Positions 41,696 to 50,522 of a DNA stretch of 64,000 bases are shown in pieces. The notes under the pieces were generated by a model, which was not told where the DNA came from, searched no databases, and worked only from the letters and a program-made list of their open reading frames with translations. The translations under genes were made by a program, and so were the position numbers. Origin of the DNA: Bradyrhizobium macuxiense (GTDB taxonomy: Bacteria; Pseudomonadota; Alphaproteobacteria; Rhizobiales; Xanthobacteraceae). The stretch's first letter is position 1. Each line of letters opens with the position of its first letter. The stretch lies in the NCBI RefSeq assembly GCF_007993935.1, contig NZ_VITY01000006.1, positions 248,001-312,000 of the forward strand, in the 5' to 3' direction.

Positions 41696-42564
41696 CAGTT
41701 CAAGTCCCGTGTTGTGTCGTCGAACAGCTCGTCGACCGTGACGCGCCCGGGGATCAGCGCCTGCTGGACGCAATAGTCGATCATCCGTTCGAGCGGCTTG
41801 CGGTTCGCCTCGACGCCGAACGGCAGCATGTCAGGCACGCTCGCCGGACCGGGCTCTGCCTTGCTGTGCTTGAGGAGATCGTAGAGGCTGCGCACTACAT
41901 CGGGCCGCGACGTCGCGAGCCGCGTTGTCACCACGACCAGGTGATTGACCGGCACGACGCCATGCCGCGCGTACCACCGCGCTGCCTCAGCAGTCGGATC
42001 GGCGAACAACGGCTTGAGCGCCGGATCATTCGAGGTCTCGCCCAGCACGGCGTCGAGCTCGCCGCGCTTCAGCATCTCGATAATGCTGCTGTCCTTCGGC
42101 GCGCGTTCGGTGCGGTCGACATATTCGGCGACATGCGGGTCCTCGAAGGTCACCCAATTGATCCTGTCAAGGTTGACGCCATGGTCGTTGGCGAGGATGC
42201 CGCGCACCCACGCTCCGGTCGTGGTCGTGAACGAGCGGATACCGACCCGCTTGCCTTCGAGATCGGCAGGCGTGAGCGTGCCGCGATCCGCGCGACAAAG
42301 CGCGTGGCCGTGCTGGAAGCGGCCGACCATCGCCGCCGGCAGCAGCACCAGCGGCTTGCCGTACGCGCGCGCCATCAGATAGGTCACGATCGCCATCTCG
42401 CAGACGTCGAAGGCCTGCTCGCGCACCATCGGCTTGAACGCGGCATTGGTCGGCGTGAACTCGGTGAAGTCGAGGTCGAACAAATCCGAGCCCAGCTCAC
42501 CGCGCTTTACCGCCCGGACGTGCGGGTGATTGCCAAGCACCGTGCGCAACCGAAGCTTCTCCAT
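41695..42564 (-). CDS. 4,5-dihydroxyphthalate decarboxylase-like protein
   Basis: A 289-residue protein with the binding-protein-like fold of Pht5-type decarboxylases. Matching stretches are VREQAFDVCEMAIVTYLMA, MVGRFQHGHALC, LTPADLEGKRVGIRSF and WVRGILANDHGV. No signal peptide is seen, so it is cytoplasmic, unlike a transporter protein. The true reaction is not known; decarboxylation of an aromatic dicarboxylate is the reference reaction. It is coupled to the dehydrogenase gene downstream, and a TetR gene lies upstream on the same strand. Confidence 0.8.
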   Translation of the reverse strand: MEKLRLRTVLGNHPHVRAVKRGELGSDLFDLDFTEFTPTNAAFKPMVREQAFDVCEMAIVTYLMARAYGKPLVLLPAAMVGRFQHGHALCRADRGTLTPADLEGKRVGIRSFTTTTGAWVRGILANDHGVNLDRINWVTFEDPHVAEYVDRTERAPKDSSIIEMLKRGELDAVLGETSNDPALKPLFADPTAEAARWYARHGVVPVNHLVVVTTRLATSRPDVVRSLYDLLKHSKAEPGPASVPDMLPFGVEANRKPLERMIDYCVQQALIPGRVTVDELFDDTTRDLN

Positions 42565-42582
42565 GGCGACGAACTCCGCGGG

Positions 42583-43329
42583 TCAGGTCAACGCTCGTCC
42601 TGGAGCAAAGCCCGGCGCCTTGCGCAGCGCTGATATCGCCGGATCGAGCGGCGGGGCTTGCAGCGCGGCGACAGTTGCGCGCACCAACTCCTCGATGGCA
42701 TGGCCGGCATCGGTGCCGTCGGCACTGCCGCGCGACAGGCGCGACACGCGCTCCGGCGTCACCAGCGTGTAGTAGAGCGCGCCGAGCAGGAAGTGGCCGC
42801 GCCAGACCAGGTCGGTGCGCGGAATATGCGGCAGGCTTTCGTGGATCGCATCGATGAAGGCGTGGCTGGTGTCGTCAAAAGTCTGCGCGATGATCTTGCG
42901 CACGACCTCGTTGCCCTCGGCCGACATGATCGCGCGCAGCCGCGTGAACCGCGTGCCGCCGCCGGCGAGATCGCTGCCCGAGGTGAAGGCCGGCAGCACA
43001 TAGGCGCGCACGATCGCCTCCAGCCGGTCCTGCAAATCGCGCACCCGCCGCGCCGCTGCCAGAAGCTCCGAGCGCCGCCGGTTCATCGGGCCGCAATGGC
43101 GGCGATAGATTTCCAGCAGCAAACCGTCCTTGGTCTTGAAATGATAGGTCACGCTGCCGGGATTGGCGCCGGCGGCCTGCGCGATGTCGCGCACCGAGAC
43201 GGCGTTGAAGCCGTAGGTCGAGAACAACTCCTCCGCCGCGGCGAGAATCGCCTCGCGCATGTTCGGCTTGCGGGTGCTGACGGCCTTTGCGTCGGCCTTG
43301 ACGTTGGACTTGGTGGGCTTGCGGACCAT
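42583..43329 (-). CDS. TetR-family regulator
   Basis: A 248-residue regulator with the TetR helix-turn-helix in AAEELFSTYGFNAVSVRDIA then GANPGSVTYHFKTKDGLLLE; the rest is an all-helical ligand domain. It probably represses the leftward catabolic set that follows it (decarboxylase-like protein, dehydrogenase, SDR). A 24-bp inverted repeat overlaps its start codon, which suggests that it represses its own gene. The start at 43329 is the ATG within that repeat; a few residues precede the helix-turn-helix. Confidence 0.88.
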   Translation of the reverse strand: MVRKPTKSNVKADAKAVSTRKPNMREAILAAAEELFSTYGFNAVSVRDIAQAAGANPGSVTYHFKTKDGLLLEIYRRHCGPMNRRRSELLAAARRVRDLQDRLEAIVRAYVLPAFTSGSDLAGGGTRFTRLRAIMSAEGNEVVRKIIAQTFDDTSHAFIDAIHESLPHIPRTDLVWRGHFLLGALYYTLVTPERVSRLSRGSADGTDAGHAIEELVRATVAALQAPPLDPAISALRKAPGFAPGRALT

Positions 43330-43351
43330 ATTTGTACTATCGTCCAAATAT
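43328..43351. promoter_or_regulatory. Candidate TetR operator, 7-bp arms
   Basis: ATATTTG, a ten-base spacer, then CAAATAT: perfect arms, overlapping the start codon of the TetR gene. Its position next to the TetR gene and its symmetry suggest autorepression. The half-site TGTACTA within it (43333-43339) also occurs at 50357. Confidence 0.5.
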
Positions 43352-43388
43352 TCAGGTCGCGTCAACAAGGCGGCCCGCGGGCCCGCGA

Positions 43389-44294
43389 TCAGGACAGTTT
43401 GACGTCAGGCTCGGCCCGGCCGCGCGCGGCGGCATCGAGCAGAAAGGTCTGGCCGTGCCCGGGATCGGCCGCGCGCTGCGCTTCATCCATGTCCTGCCAG
43501 GCCGAGGTGACCAGCACGCGCGAGAAATCGCGGCCGACAAAGGCCGGGCAACTCGATTGCTTCGCCGGCACCTTCAGCGAGCGCAGATGCCGGCCGCTGG
43601 GATCGTAGATATCGACGCAGCCGCCGCCCCAGCGCGCGTTCCAGATCATCCCGTCGGCATCGACGACCGCGCCGTCGAGCCCGCCGATGCCGCGATGCCT
43701 GATCAAATCGATCGGCTCGCCGGTCGGCAATCCCGTTGCCGGATCGAGCGGCACACGATGCAGGACGTTGGTCGCGGTGTCGGCGAAGTAGCCGACGTCG
43801 CCCGCGGGCGAAAAGCAGATCGCATTCGGGATCGTGATCCCGGGATAAAGCCGCGTGATGCGCCCCTTATGCAGCGCATAGATCGCGCCGGCGCCCTGCT
43901 CGGCATTGCGCCCCATGGTGCCGAGCCAGAAGGTGCCCGAGGGATGCACGCGCGCATCGTTGGAGCGCGTCGCCGGATTGTCGGCCTCCAGCGCGGCAAA
44001 CAGCTCCAGGCGTCCGTCGGCGACCTGCCGGACGTAAACTCCGTCTTCGGTCAGGATCAGCTGCCGCTCGCCATCGATCCGCGCCAACGCGCTCGCCATC
44101 TTCGGCAGCGCGTGAATGATTGTGCGGCGATCTGCAAAGCGATGCTCGAACAGGCGACGCTCGCGGATGTCGAACCACCAGGCGGTATCGGTTGATGCGT
44201 CATAGGTCGGGCCTTCGCCCAGATGACAACGCTCGGCTGACAGCACGGATGTCGGCACCTCGTCGATTGGCGGCTCGGCGGCACGGTCGGTCAT
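43389..44294 (-). CDS. SMP-30/gluconolactonase/LRE family protein
   Basis: A 301-residue six-bladed beta-propeller lactonase. The metal ligands are visible as Glu in CHLGEGPTYD, Asn in IPNAICFSPAGD and Asp in GGLDGAVVDADG. It would hydrolyse a sugar lactone to the acid. With the aldose 1-epimerase and galactose dehydrogenase-like gene upstream on the same strand (7 bases between this gene and the epimerase gene) it fits the second step of oxidative sugar breakdown, sugar to lactone to acid. Confidence 0.9.
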   Translation of the reverse strand: MTDRAAEPPIDEVPTSVLSAERCHLGEGPTYDASTDTAWWFDIRERRLFEHRFADRRTIIHALPKMASALARIDGERQLILTEDGVYVRQVADGRLELFAALEADNPATRSNDARVHPSGTFWLGTMGRNAEQGAGAIYALHKGRITRLYPGITIPNAICFSPAGDVGYFADTATNVLHRVPLDPATGLPTGEPIDLIRHRGIGGLDGAVVDADGMIWNARWGGGCVDIYDPSGRHLRSLKVPAKQSSCPAFVGRDFSRVLVTSAWQDMDEAQRAADPGHGQTFLLDAAARGRAEPDVKLS

Positions 44295-44301
44295 TGCGCA
44301 C

Positions 44302-45372
44302 TCACACGGTTGAAAAGCGGTAGACGATACTACGCTGGTAGATCTGGCCAGGGTCGAGCCGCGCCGACGGGAAATCCGGCCGGTTCGGCGTATCCGGCCA
44401 GGCGTGCGGCTCGAGACACAGTGCGTCGGACTGGCGGTAGAGCCGGTCGCCCTTGCCGGCGGTCGAGCCGTCGAGGAAATTGCCGGAATAGAACTGCAAT
44501 CCCGGCTGATCGGTGAACAGCTCCATCACGCGGCCGCTGTGCGGCGCCTCGAGGCGCGCGGCAAAGCGAAGGTCCGTCCCTGAGGCGAGACAGAAATTGT
44601 GGTCATAGCCGCGCCCGAGCCGTAGCTGCTCGTCATTCATCCTGATCCGCGCGCCGATCGCGGTGGGCTTGCGGAAGTCGAACGGCGTGCCGTCAACCGG
44701 CCACGGCGGTGCTGGTAACGGAATCGCCGTGGCGTCCACGGCGAGGAAATGGTCAGAGGCGATCGTCAGCCGATGATCGAGGATCTGCATGCCCGAGCGC
44801 GCGCCGTCGAGATTGAAGAAGCTGTGATTGGTGAGATTGATGTAGGTCGGCCTGTCGGTGGTCGCCTCGTAGGTGACTGCGAGTTCCATCGGACCGCGGA
44901 CGCGATAGGTCACGCGCGTCTGAAGATTGCCCGGATAGCCCTCTTCGCCATGCGGGCTCTCGCGCTCCAGCACCAGCGTCGGCGCTGGATCGTCCGACAG
45001 TTCGACGATCCGCCACAGCCTGCGATCAAAGCCCTGCGGCCCGCCGTGCAGCGCGTTGGGGCCGTTGTTGGCCTCGAGGTTCACCGTCTCGCCATCGAGC
45101 ACGAAGCGCCCGCCGGCGATCCGGTTGGCATAGCGCCCGATGGTTGCGCCGAAGAATTTGCGCTGCGCGAGGTAACCGTCGAACTCGTCGTGGCCCAGCA
45201 CGACGTCGTCGCAACGGCCGTCGCGATCGGGCGTGAGCAGCGCTTGCAGCGTGGCGCCGAAGGGTAGGATGGCCGCTTCAAAGCCGTGTTCGCCGCGCAA
45301 CGTCACGCGTTCGACCACTGTGCCGTCGTGCAACTTGCCGAATGGCGCGCGAGCAATGCTGGCTGATGTCAT
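44302..45372 (-). CDS. Aldose 1-epimerase (mutarotase)
   Basis: A 356-residue GalM-type enzyme that interconverts alpha and beta anomers. The two His residues in NALHGGPQGFDRRLW and NLTNHSFFNL, and the C-terminal QFYSGNFLDG that precedes the catalytic Glu position, match the family. It is 2 bases from the galactose dehydrogenase-like gene and 7 from the lactonase gene, so the three are one operon. It would supply the beta-anomer to the dehydrogenase. Confidence 0.92.
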   Translation of the reverse strand: MTSASIARAPFGKLHDGTVVERVTLRGEHGFEAAILPFGATLQALLTPDRDGRCDDVVLGHDEFDGYLAQRKFFGATIGRYANRIAGGRFVLDGETVNLEANNGPNALHGGPQGFDRRLWRIVELSDDPAPTLVLERESPHGEEGYPGNLQTRVTYRVRGPMELAVTYEATTDRPTYINLTNHSFFNLDGARSGMQILDHRLTIASDHFLAVDATAIPLPAPPWPVDGTPFDFRKPTAIGARIRMNDEQLRLGRGYDHNFCLASGTDLRFAARLEAPHSGRVMELFTDQPGLQFYSGNFLDGSTAGKGDRLYRQSDALCLEPHAWPDTPNRPDFPSARLDPGQIYQRSIVYRFSTV

Positions 45373-45374
45373 TG

Positions 45375-46304
45375 TCAGTCCTCGAACGCCTCGACGAAGC
45401 GCCGTCGCCCCAGCATGAAGCTATCGGCGGCGAGCCGCAAGGGTGCGAGGTCGACATCGGATTTTCCGTCCGACGTCAGCGCCACAAAACGCCGGTACAG
45501 CGCCGGATATTCCTCGTCGGTGGCATCGACCATCAACCTGTTGCCATCGCGCAGCTGCCGTCCGCCTTTCGACAGCATCACGGGCCCGGCCTCGGTCTCG
45601 CACAGGATGTCCCAGCTCGGCGGCCCGCTCTGGCGAAAATCGAATTCGGCGTGGATCGGCAAGCCGTTCGCATCGGACAGTTCAATTGCTGCTGCAATCG
45701 GCGTCTCCCGATTGGCGGGAAAGTCCAGCACCGCACTTTTGACAAAGACCTGAGACGGCAGGATCTCGGTCAGGATCGATAGCGCGTTGATGCCGGGATC
45801 GAACACGCCGAAGCCACCCGCCTCGAAGATCCATGTCTGGCCGGGATGCCAGACGCGCACGTCTTCCTTCCAGATAATGGTGACCTTGCTGATCGTGCGT
45901 CCGGCGAGCAATTTTCGCGCCGGACCTACCGCGGGTGCGTAACGCGAATGCCAGGTCGCGAATAATGTCCTGTTCGCCTCATGCGCGGCCGCGATCAACG
46001 GCGTGAGCTCGCTCACCGTGGCGCCCGGCGGCTTCTCCAGCAGCACATGCTTGCCCGCGGCGAGCGCCATGGCTGCCTGCACATGACGCACCTGCGGGGG
46101 CGTGCACAGCGCGACCGCATCGATCTCCGGCCCGTCGCGCAACAACTCCGTCAGATCGCGGAAATGCGGCAGGCCGGATGGGGTCTTGGCAGGATCGACC
46201 ACGGCGACGAGTGCGGCGCCTGACGTCTTCGCGATCGCAGACACGTGCTGCCGGCACGCAATCTCGCCGAAACCGACGATGGCGATGCGAAGCAGGTCGC
46301 TCAT
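45375..46304 (-). CDS. Sugar 1-dehydrogenase, D-galactose 1-dehydrogenase-like (Gfo/Idh/MocA family)
   Basis: A 309-residue NAD(P)-dependent dehydrogenase. The Rossmann loop is IAIVGFGEIACRQH at the N-terminus, and the EKPPG motif after GKHVLL marks the family. The sequence WKEDVRVWHPGQTWI then EAGGFGVFDPGINAL is very like the Pseudomonas galactose dehydrogenase. It would oxidise D-galactose (or D-fucose, L-arabinose) at C1 to the lactone. The start at 46304 gives the correct N-terminus; the frame is open further upstream without support. Confidence 0.9.
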   Translation of the reverse strand: MSDLLRIAIVGFGEIACRQHVSAIAKTSGAALVAVVDPAKTPSGLPHFRDLTELLRDGPEIDAVALCTPPQVRHVQAAMALAAGKHVLLEKPPGATVSELTPLIAAAHEANRTLFATWHSRYAPAVGPARKLLAGRTISKVTIIWKEDVRVWHPGQTWIFEAGGFGVFDPGINALSILTEILPSQVFVKSAVLDFPANRETPIAAAIELSDANGLPIHAEFDFRQSGPPSWDILCETEAGPVMLSKGGRQLRDGNRLMVDATDEEYPALYRRFVALTSDGKSDVDLAPLRLAADSFMLGRRRFVEAFED

Positions 46305-46480
46305 GGCCGTCCTCGCGTTGCTGCCCGCCCGGCCGGCCGATGCCGCCAGGCGAGATCCAGCGCCGAATACCAACGGCATGATCCGGGTTTGGTTGCAAAC
46401 ATGCAAGCCCACGACGCCTTGTTGTGCGACGCGCGGCTGGGGCATCGGTTCTGATCCACCAAAATCCATGCTCCAGGCCG

Positions 46481-46512
46481 TTGTTTTGCCGCGATTTCTT
46501 CGCGCGAACCGT
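46481..46512. repeat. Possible truncated copy of palindromic repeat family 3
   Basis: TTTTGCCGCGATTTCTTCGC then GCGAACCG resembles 17439-17472 (TTTTGTCTTGACGCGTTTTC then TTCACGCGAACCGG). Neither outer end is intact. It lies in the 226-base gap between the dehydrogenase start and the deacetylase-family gene end. Confidence 0.4.
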
Positions 46513-46530
46513 TGGGACGCGCTCACCGCG

Positions 46531-47556
46531 CTAGCGCGCGGCTTCGAATCCGCCGAGCACCGCCGTCAGATTGGCACCGAGGATGTCGGAGAGATAGCCG
46601 CCTTCCTGCACCAGCACCGTCGGCAGGCCGAAGCGGGCGAGCGCCTCGCCGATCCGCCGGAAGCCGTCGGTGGTGACGGCAAGGCCCGCCAGCGGGTCCT
46701 TCTCGGAGGCGTCGAGACCGAGCGCGACCACGAGCGCGGTCGGCGCGAAGGAACGGATCGCCTTCTCCGCCAGAGCGAGCGCCTTGATGTAGTCGTCGTC
46801 GCCGGTGCCCTTGGCGAGGGGAATGTTGAGATTGGTGCCGAGCCCGGGCCCGGCGCCGCGCTCATGCGCGTAGCCCCAGACGAACGGGTAGAAGAACGAT
46901 GGATCGGCGTGGATCGAGACGGTGAAGACATCGCCCCGCTCGTAGAAAATGCCCTGCGTGCCGTTGCCGTGATGCACGTCGACATCGAGGATCGCGACGC
47001 GCTCGTGCCTCTGGCGCAGATGCTCGGCCGCGATCGCGCTGTTGTTGAGGAAGCAGAACCCGCCGGCGAGATCGCGATAGGCATGATGGCCGGGCGGGCG
47101 GCACAGCGCGTAGACCGCGTCCTCGCCGTCGAGCACCATCTGCGCCGCGGTGACCGCGACGTCGCTGGAGGCGCAAGCGCCGGCCCAGGTGCCGGGGCCG
47201 ATCGGGGCCGCGGTGTCGACCGTATGCCAGCCGAGCTTGCCGACGATGTGGGTGGGATAGGTGCCGGCGTTGCGCACCGGGTGCATGTTCGCGATCATCT
47301 CCGGTCCGGCATTGCCGAGCGCCGACCATTCGTCCCAGGCGTCCGCGAGGAAGCTCAGATATTCAGGACTGTGCACGCGCGCCCGTGGCCCTTGCCCGAA
47401 TGTGGTCGGCTCGATCAGCGTGTGCTTGCCGGCTTTCAAGCCCGCCAGCAGGCGATCGGCACGCTCGGGCTGCTCGGTGGTGCGCTGGACCACACCGCGG
47501 ACAAGGAAGAACTGCGGATCATGGCTGCGGTGCAGATCACTGTAGACGGCCTTCAC
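46531..47556 (-). CDS. Histone deacetylase-family protein (acetylpolyamine amidohydrolase-like)
   Basis: A 341-residue arginase/deacetylase-fold zinc enzyme. The zinc ligands lie in LDVDVHHGNGT (Asp, His) and ALGLDASEKDPLAG (Asp); the proton-relay pair is RPPGHHAYRD, and GGFCFLNNSAIAA is the usual substrate-channel motif. The length and the start MKAVYSDLHRSHDP fit acetylpolyamine amidohydrolases, which remove acetyl groups from acetylated putrescine, spermidine and related amines. It is divergent from the TetR gene at 47708, which may regulate it. Confidence 0.9.
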   Translation of the reverse strand: MKAVYSDLHRSHDPQFFLVRGVVQRTTEQPERADRLLAGLKAGKHTLIEPTTFGQGPRARVHSPEYLSFLADAWDEWSALGNAGPEMIANMHPVRNAGTYPTHIVGKLGWHTVDTAAPIGPGTWAGACASSDVAVTAAQMVLDGEDAVYALCRPPGHHAYRDLAGGFCFLNNSAIAAEHLRQRHERVAILDVDVHHGNGTQGIFYERGDVFTVSIHADPSFFYPFVWGYAHERGAGPGLGTNLNIPLAKGTGDDDYIKALALAEKAIRSFAPTALVVALGLDASEKDPLAGLAVTTDGFRRIGEALARFGLPTVLVQEGGYLSDILGANLTAVLGGFEAAR

Positions 47557-47707
47557 GGGACACTCCTGTTTGAACAGCGGCTGAGCTGGGTCTTCGCTGG
47601 CGCGTTGTACACCATCAGCGGCAGCGATGATCTGAAACCAAGTGCGATTTCATGCTATGTCCGCATGCAGCGCAATGATTCAACGACGTAGGACACAAAT
47701 CGCGGCC

Positions 47708-48316
47708 ATGGCGAGCAAGGCGGAGACCGAGGATGCGGCAACAGGACGGCGCGGCCGGCCGCGCTCCGCCGCGACCACGGCCGCGATCCTGCAAGCCGCC
47801 TATGTGCTGATGGCGGCCACCGGCCTCGCCGCCACCACCATCGACGCGATCGCCAAACATTCCAACGTCTCGAAGATGACGATCTACAAATGGTGGCCGT
47901 CGCGCGAAGCCTTGCTGATCGATGCCTTCCTCGACCAGGCCTCGCGCGCCGTGCCGCTGCCCGAGGCGGGCAATCCCGTGGCCCGTATCCGCCGCCATGT
48001 CGCGACCTATGTCGAGGCGCTGCAGGGCGAATTCGGGCGGGTGCAACTCGCGGTGATCTCGGAATGCATCTCGAAGACCGGCACGGCCGAGCTGTTCTAC
48101 GAGCGCTACCTCGGTCTTCGCCGCGCCAGGATGATCGAGATCATCACCGCCGGCCAGAGGGATGGCAGCATCGGTGCGCCGGGCGTGCCGGGCGACATCT
48201 ATGACGCGATCTACGGCAGCCTGTTCTATCGCTATGTCTTCGGCATCAAGCCGCTGACGCCGGCCTACGCCCGCAATCTCGTCAATCTGGTGCTGCGGCC
48301 GCGCGCGGACACTTAG
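47708..48316 (+). CDS. TetR-family regulator
   Basis: A 202-residue regulator. The helix-turn-helix is in MAATGLAATTIDAIAKHSNV then SKMTIYKWWPSREALLIDAF, of the TetR_N type. It is divergent from the deacetylase-family gene (151 bases between starts) and ends opposite the desaturase gene, sharing four bases (TTAG) with its stop. The C-terminal domain looks like TetR_C_11. The target is probably one of the two neighbours; no clear operator is seen in 47557-47707. Confidence 0.88.
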   Translation: MASKAETEDAATGRRGRPRSAATTAAILQAAYVLMAATGLAATTIDAIAKHSNVSKMTIYKWWPSREALLIDAFLDQASRAVPLPEAGNPVARIRRHVATYVEALQGEFGRVQLAVISECISKTGTAELFYERYLGLRRARMIEIITAGQRDGSIGAPGVPGDIYDAIYGSLFYRYVFGIKPLTPAYARNLVNLVLRPRADT

Positions 48317-49263
48317 GCCGAGCGCTGCCGCTGACGACGAAACCAGGCCCAGGTCTCGCGCGTCACCGCGCGGTAGTTGCTGCCGCGATACACGATGTGG
48401 CCATCGACGATGGCATTCAGCTTCGGCAACGCGTGGAACGGCACCGTCGGATAGGCGTGGTGCTCGACATGATAGGGCATGTTCCAGGCGAACCACTTCA
48501 TGATCCGGCCGGTCATCGTGGTGCGTGTGTTCTCGAACGCACTCCGCGTCCGCTCGCAGCCGGTATGCTCGGCATAGAGATAGGGACGCAGGATGAGCTG
48601 ACCGGCCAGCAGCGGCACGATCCAGGCCCAGAGCAGGATCGCACTGTGCAGCGCGAGCGACGCCGCCAGCAACAGCAGGTAACCGGCGAGATAAAGCCTC
48701 GCCTCCAGCACGATCGCGGCGCGCTTGTGCGCCGGAATCCACGGAACGACCACTTGTCCCGTGAATGCATGCCGCAGCATCAGGCGGATGCGGACCAAGA
48801 CCTGCAACAGTCCCGAATAGGCGATCGCGAGCTGGGTGTCGGACGCGGGCCTGGGACCGACGATCAACTCCGGATCCTTCTCCGGATCCTGGGTGTAGCG
48901 ATGATGGTCCCAGTGAAACAGGCAGTAATATTGATAGGGCAATCCGATCATGAAGGCGGACAGATTTCCGACGACAAGATTGAGGGCATGACTGCGGAAC
49001 GCGGTCTTGTGCGCGGTCTCGTGCACCACCATGAACAGGAATGCGACGAAGTATCCCTGGATGGCGATCAGCGGCAGCGCCCATGGCAGGCCGTCGCGCG
49101 ACGAGACCAAGGAGATCAGCGCGCCGACGATCACAATCATCCCGTAATGGCTCGCTGCGCGCACTGCGCCGGGAAGGTTCGACTTGGTCGACAGATCGCG
49201 CAGGGTCAGCGGGCTGAGCGGCTTCAGGCGCGGTCCGGCGTCACTGGTCTCTGCGGTGCTCAT
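48313..49263 (-). CDS. Membrane fatty acid desaturase-family protein
   Basis: A 316-residue integral membrane di-iron enzyme. The three His boxes are HETAHK (81-86), HWDHH (117-121) and HVEHH (265-269), with spacing typical of the family, and about four membrane segments. Members desaturate or hydroxylate acyl chains, or act on carotenoids or alkanes. The substrate is unknown. The stop codon overlaps that of the TetR gene; the hydrolase gene upstream ends 14 bases before its start, so the two may be co-expressed. Confidence 0.88.
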   Translation of the reverse strand: MSTAETSDAGPRLKPLSPLTLRDLSTKSNLPGAVRAASHYGMIVIVGALISLVSSRDGLPWALPLIAIQGYFVAFLFMVVHETAHKTAFRSHALNLVVGNLSAFMIGLPYQYYCLFHWDHHRYTQDPEKDPELIVGPRPASDTQLAIAYSGLLQVLVRIRLMLRHAFTGQVVVPWIPAHKRAAIVLEARLYLAGYLLLLAASLALHSAILLWAWIVPLLAGQLILRPYLYAEHTGCERTRSAFENTRTTMTGRIMKWFAWNMPYHVEHHAYPTVPFHALPKLNAIVDGHIVYRGSNYRAVTRETWAWFRRQRQRSA

Positions 49264-49277
49264 GGTCGTCTCACATG

Positions 49278-50315
49278 TCAGCGTTGCAGCAGCGCCGAGA
49301 TTTCGGCGTTGATGAAGGCGCGGTCTTCGGCGTTGTTGATGGGATTGCCGGCCCGGTGGCCGTGGATCGAGGGGATCGGGTGCAGCACGGCGGAGCGCGC
49401 ATTGACCAGGCGGCCGAGTTCATCCCCATTGTCACGCGGGTCGAAATAGCGATCGGTACGCCCCGGCATCAGCAGCATATGCGCCTTGATCGCGGCCAGC
49501 GCGCGATCGAAGTCGCCGCCGAATTCATCGCAGCCGCTGATGTCGCCGGCCTGCCAGATTGCGATTTGCGCCAGCAGATCATTGGCATCACGCCGCGCAA
49601 AGGCGCCATCCCATGATCCTGCGAGGTAGTCTTCCAATGAGTTGAAGCCGGCCTTGCGCCAGACTTCCTCGCGATAGAATTCATGCGACATCGCCCAGCC
49701 GGCATAGACGCGTCCCATCGCGCGCAAACCTGCGGCCGGCTTGCTGATGAAGCGCCCATCCCGGTAGGCCGGGTCAGCAGTCAGCGTCCCCTTAACGCCT
49801 TCGAGGAACACATGATTGTAAGGCGAGCACCTTGCGCTGCCGCAGACCACTGCCGCGCACTCCACCATGTCGGGATAACGCGCGGCCCAGTGATAGGCCT
49901 GCATGCCGCCCATCGACCAGCCATAGACCAGTGCGAGCCTGGTCACGCCAAACCGCTCGATCAGCAGCCGCCGCTGGACAGCGACCGCATCGTGATAGGT
50001 GAAGGCCGGAAACGGCTCGCCGCCGAGCACCTCGGCCGAATTCGACGGCGAGGATGACAGACCATTGCCGAACAGGTTCGCAATGACGATGAAGTAGCGC
50101 TGGGGATCGAGCGCCCCGCCCGGCTGCACCAGCCATTCGATGTCGGGATGCTGGGCGGCGAACGAGGTCGGATAGAGGATGACGTTGTCCCTGGCCGCGT
50201 TCAGCGTGCCATAGGTCTTGTAGGCAAGCGCAAGCTGCGGAAACACCGCGCGGCCCTGCAAGGTCACCTTGCCTGCCTCGAACACCTCATAGTCGCGTGG
50301 CGTGGTCATGGGCAT
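49278..50315 (-). CDS. Alpha/beta hydrolase, MetX-like
   Basis: A 345-residue alpha/beta-hydrolase-fold protein similar to homoserine O-acetyltransferase. The nucleophile elbow is VYGWSMGGMQAY, the acid is in PGRTDRYFDP, and the His is in HPIPSIHGHRAG. Many MetX-like proteins are not acyltransferases for homoserine but act as hydrolases or esterases, so the real reaction is open. GAGGTCGA lies before the start at 50315. A perfect 15-bp palindrome (50357-50371) lies 42 bases upstream. It is followed by the desaturase gene. Confidence 0.87.
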   Translation of the reverse strand: MPMTTPRDYEVFEAGKVTLQGRAVFPQLALAYKTYGTLNAARDNVILYPTSFAAQHPDIEWLVQPGGALDPQRYFIVIANLFGNGLSSSPSNSAEVLGGEPFPAFTYHDAVAVQRRLLIERFGVTRLALVYGWSMGGMQAYHWAARYPDMVECAAVVCGSARCSPYNHVFLEGVKGTLTADPAYRDGRFISKPAAGLRAMGRVYAGWAMSHEFYREEVWRKAGFNSLEDYLAGSWDGAFARRDANDLLAQIAIWQAGDISGCDEFGGDFDRALAAIKAHMLLMPGRTDRYFDPRDNGDELGRLVNARSAVLHPIPSIHGHRAGNPINNAEDRAFINAEISALLQR

Positions 50316-50356
50316 TCGACCTCGATCGACAGGCGCAGCGTCGCGCCTTCAATAAC

Positions 50357-50371
50357 TGTACTAGTAGTACA
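50357..50371. promoter_or_regulatory. Perfect 15-bp palindrome TGTACTAGTAGTACA
   Basis: TGTACTA, one base, TAGTACA. It is placed between the divergent MetX-like gene (start 50315) and gudP (start 50523), 42 bases from the former. The symmetry and position suggest a repressor operator. The half-site TGTACTA also occurs inside the TetR-gene inverted repeat at 43333-43339. Confidence 0.5.
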
Positions 50372-50421
50372 CTAATTGACAAGCGTATGCAACCGTAACG
50401 AAGGTGGCATGACACCGGGCC

Positions 50422-50446
50422 GATCCATTCAAAATCGGTATGGATC
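50422..50446. promoter_or_regulatory. Candidate LysR site (T-N11-A) upstream of gudP
   Basis: GATCCAT, eleven bases, then ATGGATC: perfect 7-bp arms. The inner bases give T-N11-A, the LysR consensus. It lies 76 bases before the gudP start. Related sites with the same spacing occur at 52102 and 53024. Overlapping it, GGTAT and ATACC (50437-50452) form a second, shorter inverted repeat. Confidence 0.55.
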
Positions 50447-50522
50447 AATACCCGTTTGGGCTTGGACCCATTGCCGTCATCTCTCTAGGACAGACCCCGA
50501 GGAAATTTCCAAGGAGGCGCGA

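Noticed and set aside
41695..42564. Calling this an ABC transporter binding protein
   Set aside because: There is no signal peptide and no transporter genes beside it; the sequence follows Pht5-type decarboxylases.
49278..50315. Naming the MetX-like protein as homoserine O-acetyltransferase
   Set aside because: No methionine genes are nearby, and many family members have other functions; the sequence alone does not decide.
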